A stretch of DNA of 64,000 bases, from contig OZ243957.1 of assembly GCA_965214585.1 (NCBI GenBank), forward strand, positions 2,480,001 to 2,544,000, given 5' to 3'. Source of the stretch: JAHCHG01 sp965214585. Lineage in GTDB: Bacteria; Acidobacteriota; Blastocatellia; Pyrinomonadales; Pyrinomonadaceae. Positions 59,730-64,000 of this stretch are shown here, piece by piece. The notes beneath the pieces are model-generated. The model did not search any database. It was not told the DNA's origin and saw nothing but the letters and a program-made list of their open reading frames with translations. Both the position numbers and the translations under genes were made by a program. How positions within the stretch are numbered: position 1 is the first letter of the stretch; every line of letters starts with the position of its first letter.

Positions 59730-60370
59730 TGAAAAAGCGTTCGATAATTTTGGTCGGCGGCGGCGGTCACTGCAAATCGGCGATTGACTTGATTCTTTCG
59801 ACAAAAGAATTCGAGATCGGCGGAATTGTTGACGTAAAGGAAAACGTCGGCGGCGAAATTCTCGGTTTTCCGATCATCGGAACGGATGACGATTTAAAGG
59901 ATTTAGTCAAAAAACACGACGCTTTTGCAGTTACCGTCGGGCAGATAAAATCGCCGGATTTGAGAATTAAAATTTACGCGCACTTGAAAAATCTCGAAGC
60001 CGAAATGCCCGCGATAATTGCGCCGAGCGCGTATATTTCGAGTTCGGCAAAAATCGGCGCGGCGACAATGATTTTTCATCACGCGGTTATCAATGCGGAA
60101 GTCGAGATCGGCGAAAACTGCATCATAAACAACTGCGCTCTGATCGAACACGAAACAATTGTCGAGCCGCATTGCCACATTTCGACGGGCGCGATTCTCA
60201 ACGGAAATGTCGTGGTTCGGCAGGGAAGTTTCGTCGGAAGCGGCGCAACAGTCAGACACGGCGCAATCGTCGGCGAGCGCGTAATAATCGGTGCGGGAAG
60301 TATGGTTACAAAAAACGTCGAAGCAAAAACGGTCGTCGTCGGAAATCCGGCGCGTGCGATAAAAGAATAA
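59729..60370 (+). CDS. NeuD/PglD-type sugar acetyltransferase (LegH role)
   Basis: 213 residues. N-terminal Rossmann-like part IILVGGGGHCKSAIDLIL and a left-handed beta helix with hexapeptide repeats (IGAATMIFHHAVINAEVEIGENCIINNCALIEHE...GSGATVRHGAIVGERVIIGAGSMVTKNV). Acetylates the 4-amino group with acetyl-CoA. Translationally coupled to legC. Confidence 0.88.
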   Translation: MKKRSIILVGGGGHCKSAIDLILSTKEFEIGGIVDVKENVGGEILGFPIIGTDDDLKDLVKKHDAFAVTVGQIKSPDLRIKIYAHLKNLEAEMPAIIAPSAYISSSAKIGAATMIFHHAVINAEVEIGENCIINNCALIEHETIVEPHCHISTGAILNGNVVVRQGSFVGSGATVRHGAIVGERVIIGAGSMVTKNVEAKTVVVGNPARAIKE

Positions 60371-60374
60371 GAAG

Positions 60375-60545
60375 TTTGCCCGCGAATGAACGCGAATAAG
60401 CGCGAATAAAAGAAAGGGAAATTTGTAAATGGTAAATAGAAAATAGTAAATTGCTGATTTGTTGAAAAAATTACAATAAACAATTAACGATTAACAATTT
60501 ACCAAATCTTTTTGTCGCGCTTATTCGCGTTCATTCGCGGGCAAA
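60375..60545. repeat. Two-shell palindrome
   Basis: Outer arms GTTTGCCCGCGAATGAACGC...GCGCGA (60374) with the exact complement ending 60545 (TCGCGCTTATTCGCG...GGGCAAA). Inner shell of GTAAATG/GTAAATA heptamers (60425) with AACAATTTACC. The outer unit is also found at 13653-13680. It lies between the acetyltransferase and legI. Confidence 0.85.
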
Positions 60546-60567
60546 ATATTCTTTTCGGGTCGTAAAT

Positions 60568-61578
60568 ATGGAAAAATGTATTATCATCGCCGAAGCTGGA
60601 GTTAATCACAACGGCGACATAAATCTTGCCAAACGGCTCGTCGAAGCGGCGGCGGAAGCGGGCGCGGATTATGTTAAATTTCAGACTTTTAAAGCCGACA
60701 AACTGGTTGTTAAAAATGCCGGAAAAGCCGATTATCAAAAGGCGAATATGCCGAAAGAAGCGGACGAATCGCAGCTTTCGATGCTGAAAAAACTCGAATT
60801 ATCGGAAGAAGATCACGGAGAATTAATTGATTATTGTCGGGAAAAAAATATCAAATTTTTATCAACGGCGTTTGACGCGGAAAGCGTTGAATTATTGAAA
60901 AATTTGGGCGTGAAATTGGGCAAAGTTCCGTCGGGCGAAATTACGAATTTGCCATATTTGGAACTTTTGGCGAAAAGTTTCGAGCGGATAATTCTTTCAA
61001 CCGGAATGGCGGATTTACAGGAAGTCGAAAACGCGCTTGAAGTTTTGACGAATGCGGGCGCGGACAAGGAAAAAATCACGGTTCTGCACTGCACGACCGA
61101 ATATCCGACACCGATGCGGGACGTGAATTTGCGGGCGATGCGGACGATTCAGGAAAAATGCGATGTGAAGATCGGTTATTCGGATCACACTTTGGGAATC
61201 GAAATTCCGATTGCCGCCGTCGCCCTTGGCGCGTCTGTCATCGAGAAGCATTTTACACTTGACAGAACGATGGAAGGACCCGATCACAAAGCGTCGCTTG
61301 AGCCGCACGAACTCGCGGAAATGGTGCGCTCGATCAGAAATGTCGAAAAGGGTTTGGGCGATAGGTCAAAGCAGCCTTCGGAGTCCGAAAAGAAAAATAT
61401 ACAAGTTGCCAGAAGAAGCCTTGTGGCGGCGCGGGCAATTAAAAAAGGCGAAGTTTTTTCTGCTGAAAATTTAACTGCCAAGCGTCCGGGAACAGGTTTG
61501 AGTCCGATGCTTTGGCACAAAATCATCGGGCAAACTGCCGAAAAAGATTTTGAAGCGGACGAGATGATAAATTTATAA
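60568..61578 (+). CDS. legI: N-acetylneuraminate/legionaminate synthase (NeuB/LegI)
   Basis: 336 residues. NeuB barrel: IIAEAGVNHNGDINLAKRLVEAAAEAGADYVKFQTF, STAFDAESVELL, KVPSGEITNLPYLE, LSTGMADLQEVE, HCTTEYPTP and VIEKHFTLDRTMEGPDHKASLEP. A C-terminal SAF domain (RSLVAARAIKKGEVFSAENLTAKRPGTGLSP) follows. Condenses the 2,4-diacetamido sugar with PEP. Confidence 0.93.
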   Translation: MEKCIIIAEAGVNHNGDINLAKRLVEAAAEAGADYVKFQTFKADKLVVKNAGKADYQKANMPKEADESQLSMLKKLELSEEDHGELIDYCREKNIKFLSTAFDAESVELLKNLGVKLGKVPSGEITNLPYLELLAKSFERIILSTGMADLQEVENALEVLTNAGADKEKITVLHCTTEYPTPMRDVNLRAMRTIQEKCDVKIGYSDHTLGIEIPIAAVALGASVIEKHFTLDRTMEGPDHKASLEPHELAEMVRSIRNVEKGLGDRSKQPSESEKKNIQVARRSLVAARAIKKGEVFSAENLTAKRPGTGLSPMLWHKIIGQTAEKDFEADEMINL

Positions 61579-61609
61579 AACAGATTTAAAATTCAGTAGA
61601 ATTTTTAAA

Positions 61610-61742
61610 CGGGAGCGCGAACATCCTGTTCGCCATCAGAGCGCAGCGATTGATGCCGAGGTCGGTTATATCGAGCGTTTGCAGTAATTATACAACGCTC
61701 GCTTCGCCAATCGCTTTTGCGAGCAGGATGCTCGCGCTCCCG
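61610..61742. repeat. Palindromic element, family B copy 5
   Basis: 133 bp; ends CGGGAGCGCGAACATCCTGT and complement of CGGGAGCGCGAGCATCCTGC. Hairpins GCGAACATCCTGTTCGC on the left and GCGAGCATCCTGCTCGC on the right: the two differ by one base pair with both partners changed. Confidence 0.88.
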
Positions 61743-61771
61743 GATTGAAGCATATTTTGGGAAATCTATTT

Positions 61772-62926
61772 GTGAAAATCGCGGTTATTACAGGTTCGAG
61801 AGCCGAATACGGTTTGCTTTTTCCGTTGATGAAACTGCTTGAGGCGGACGAATTTTTTCGTCTTCAGACAATTGCGACGGGAATGCACTTGTCGCCGGAA
61901 TTCGGTTTGACTTATCGGCAGATCGAAGCGGATGGTTTCGAGATCGAACGCAAAGTTGAAATGCTGCTTTCGGGCGATTCCGACGCGGCGATAACGAAAT
62001 CAATCGGTTTGGGTTTGATCGGTTTTGCGGACGCTTTTGCGGAATTAAAACCTGATTTAATTGTCCTTCTTGGTGACCGTTTTGAAACTTTTGCGGCGGC
62101 GGCGGCGGCTTATTTGGCGAAAATTCCGATAGCGCATTTGCACGGCGGCGAAACGACGGAAGGCGCGACGGACGAGGCGTTAAGACACGCGATTACGAAG
62201 ATGTCTTATCTGCATTTTACGTCGGCGGAAGAATACAGAAAGCGCGTGATCCAGCTTGGCGAAAGTCCCGAACGGGTGTTTAACGTCGGCGCAATCGGAC
62301 TCGATAATATAAAATTGCTCGAACTTCTGAGCCGCAAAGAATTATCAAATGAACTCGGACACGATCTTGAAAAGCCGACGATTTTGGTCACATATCATCC
62401 TGTAACGCTCGAAAATAACACGGCGGAAAGGCAAATCGCCGAACTTTTTGCCGCTTTGGACGAATTTCCCGATTTGAATGTGATTTTTACTTTGCCGAAC
62501 GCCGACGCGGACGGGCGAATTATTATCGAAAAAATTAAAGAATACGTTTCTAAAAACGAAGAACGCGCGAAAAGTTTTACGAGCCTCGGACAGTTGAGAT
62601 ATTTGTCGAGTCTGCAATTTGTCAAAGCGGTGATCGGCAATTCTTCGAGCGGGATTTTGGAAGTTCCGAGTTTTCATATTCCGACTGTCAACATTGGCGA
62701 CAGGCAGACGGGACGCATTAAACCCGAATCGGTAATTGACGCGGCGAATGATAAAAATTCAATCGTCGAAGCGTTTGAAAAAGCCTTGTCAAAAGATTTT
62801 GCGGAAATCTGCGAAAATACCGTCAGTCCTTACGGCGACGGACGCGCCGCATCCCGCATATTGCAAATTCTCAAACAGTTCAATAACATTGAATCTTTGA
62901 AAAAGACGTTTCACGATTTGTTATGA
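61772..62926 (+). CDS. legG: UDP/GDP-GlcNAc-type 2-epimerase, hydrolysing (NeuC/LegG)
   Basis: 384 residues from the GTG at 61772 (VKIAVITGSRAEYGLLFPLMK); a TTG at 61745 is in the palindrome and less likely. Motifs: LLGDRFETFAAAAAA, IAHLHGGETTEGATDEALRHAITKMS, VTYHPVTLE, NSSSGILEVPSF. Removes the nucleotide and inverts C2 to give the free diacetamido sugar. The stop overlaps the next start. Confidence 0.92.
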   Translation: MKIAVITGSRAEYGLLFPLMKLLEADEFFRLQTIATGMHLSPEFGLTYRQIEADGFEIERKVEMLLSGDSDAAITKSIGLGLIGFADAFAELKPDLIVLLGDRFETFAAAAAAYLAKIPIAHLHGGETTEGATDEALRHAITKMSYLHFTSAEEYRKRVIQLGESPERVFNVGAIGLDNIKLLELLSRKELSNELGHDLEKPTILVTYHPVTLENNTAERQIAELFAALDEFPDLNVIFTLPNADADGRIIIEKIKEYVSKNEERAKSFTSLGQLRYLSSLQFVKAVIGNSSSGILEVPSFHIPTVNIGDRQTGRIKPESVIDAANDKNSIVEAFEKALSKDFAEICENTVSPYGDGRAASRILQILKQFNNIESLKKTFHDLL

Positions 62927-63969
62927 AATTTTCCGACCATTTGCTTTCAGACAAAAATTCGATCAAGGAAGCCTTGAATATTATCAATAATATCGGGCTT
63001 CGGGCGAATGTTTTGTTTGTGACAAACGGCGACGGGAAACTGCTCGGTTCGGTCAGCGACGGCGACATCAGACGCGCATTATTAAAGGACATTTCGATCA
63101 ACGACGGAATCAGCGAAGCGATGAACAGAGATTGCAAATATCTGGTCGAAGGCGACGTTACAAACGAAATTCTGCGCGAAATGCGCGAGGAAAGTATCAC
63201 GCTGATTCCGCTGGTTGACGCGAACAAAAAAATCGTAAATATCTTAAATTTGAAGGAACTCGAATATATCGTTCCGGCGGAAATCGTGATAATGGCGGGC
63301 GGAAAAGGCAGGCGAATGCTGCCGCTGACGCTCGACACGCCGAAACCTCTGCTCAAAGTCGGCGACAAACCGATTATGGAACACACGATTGACCGTCTGA
63401 CCAAATTCGGCATTGACAAAGTTCACATCAGCGTAAATTATCTGGGCGAAAAAATCGAAGAATATTTCAAGGACGGTTCGCCGAAAGGAATCGAAATAAA
63501 ATACATCTACGAAACCGAACCGCTGGGAACAATCGGCGCGTTGTCTCTGCTTGAAGACGTGCGGCACGACGCGGTTTTATTGATGAATTCGGATTTGCTG
63601 ACCAACATAAATTTCGGCAATTTGTATGACGAATTCGTAAAAACAGGCGCGGATCTGGCGGTGGCGAGCATTCCGTATCACGTTGATCTGCCGTATGCCG
63701 TGATGGAACTTGAAAACGATTCGATTAAATCTCTGCGCGAAAAACCGCGCTACACATATTTTGCCAACGCCGGTATTTACTTGATGAAAAAGGAGTTGCT
63801 GGCGTATATTCCGAAAAATTCGTTTTACAATTCAACCGATCTGATCGAACGGGCAATCGCCGACGGCAAAAAAGTTATCAATTTCCCGATTCTCGGCTAC
63901 TGGCTCGACATCGGAAAAATGCACGATTATCAAAAGGCGCAGGAAGATATTAAGTTGATAAATCTTTGA
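62923..63969 (+). CDS. Sugar nucleotidyltransferase with N-terminal CBS pair (PtmE-like)
   Basis: 348 residues. CBS pair in residues 1-115 (GKLLGSVSDGDIRRALLK, VDANKKIVNILNLKEL). A nucleotidyltransferase domain follows from residue 122 (IVIMAGGKGRRMLPLTLDTPKPLLKVGDKPIMEHTI; LMNSDLLTNINFG; KEKPRYTYFANAGIYL-type region). The same two-domain form, PtmE, makes GDP-GlcN for legionaminic acid in Campylobacter. A CMP-legionaminate synthetase is expected just beyond the window. Confidence 0.9.
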   Translation: MKFSDHLLSDKNSIKEALNIINNIGLRANVLFVTNGDGKLLGSVSDGDIRRALLKDISINDGISEAMNRDCKYLVEGDVTNEILREMREESITLIPLVDANKKIVNILNLKELEYIVPAEIVIMAGGKGRRMLPLTLDTPKPLLKVGDKPIMEHTIDRLTKFGIDKVHISVNYLGEKIEEYFKDGSPKGIEIKYIYETEPLGTIGALSLLEDVRHDAVLLMNSDLLTNINFGNLYDEFVKTGADLAVASIPYHVDLPYAVMELENDSIKSLREKPRYTYFANAGIYLMKKELLAYIPKNSFYNSTDLIERAIADGKKVINFPILGYWLDIGKMHDYQKAQEDIKLINL

Positions 63970-64000
63970 GGAAAAGTGAATTGTTCATTGAATAAAGCGG

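Overview
This is a bacterial chromosome segment with moderate-to-low GC. It has ATG/GTG/TTG starts, densely packed genes and many palindromic repeats. The gene families (DUF1501, winged-helix plus membrane-protein pairs, a Ycf48-like propeller, DUF1622/MscS, legionaminic acid genes) and the repeat types suggest an Acidobacteriota relative, perhaps Blastocatellia/Pyrinomonadaceae. That placement is inference; there is no rRNA gene to confirm it.

Layout. 1-8.6 kb: DUF1501 protein, phosphoesterase, CBS protein, methyltransferase, SufU, MscS/DUF1622 and MenC. 8.9-14 kb: a sugar-dehydrogenase/PEBP fusion, a Zn-finger orphan and EttA. 14-19 kb: a membrane-protein/regulator/FAD-reductase/DUF4173 run. 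19.3-20.5 kb: an IS630 element with a -1 frameshift transposase. 20.65-20.96 kb: a tRNA-Arg(UCU) split by a 236-nt group I intron. 21-29 kb: cmk, threonine aldolase with two accessory cassettes, Kbp-like and BON proteins, aroK and aroA. 29-33 kb: an anti-sigma/antagonist pair, a TPR protein and era. 33.3-38.1 kb: a type IIS restriction-modification island. 38-45 kb: prmA, a Ycf48-like protein, RNase H and a Rad50/SbcC-like ATPase. 45.5-47.8 kb: a stress operon with a metallothionein and a rhodanese carrying an in-frame UGA that looks like selenocysteine. 48-54.8 kb: TPP riboswitch-thiC followed by four accessory cassettes. 54.9-64 kb: a surface-sugar cluster dominated by CMP-legionaminic acid genes.

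The most unusual signal is shared by three loci. Accessory genes sit beside a housekeeping gene and are bounded by extra copies of that gene's own end. After thiC there are four degenerate but recognisable copies of the last 75-109 bp of thiC, each closing one cassette (a secreted repeat protein, a DUF1778/GNAT toxin-antitoxin pair, Crp plus DUF4386, DUF6624). After era, the restriction-modification island ends in a 50-bp copy of the era 3' end, whose stop codon still overlaps the prmA start. Upstream of ltaE, a VapBC module and an unknown gene pair are each bounded by a copy of the ltaE 5' end. No integrase is present in the window. The pattern fits repeated insertion of foreign DNA that brings its own gene end and displaces the old one.

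A second theme is palindromic DNA. At least five families of inverted-repeat elements occur, several with compensatory changes in their stems. Some are nested inside one another like shells, and some have entered coding sequence (prmA, a FAD reductase C-terminus, a signal peptide).
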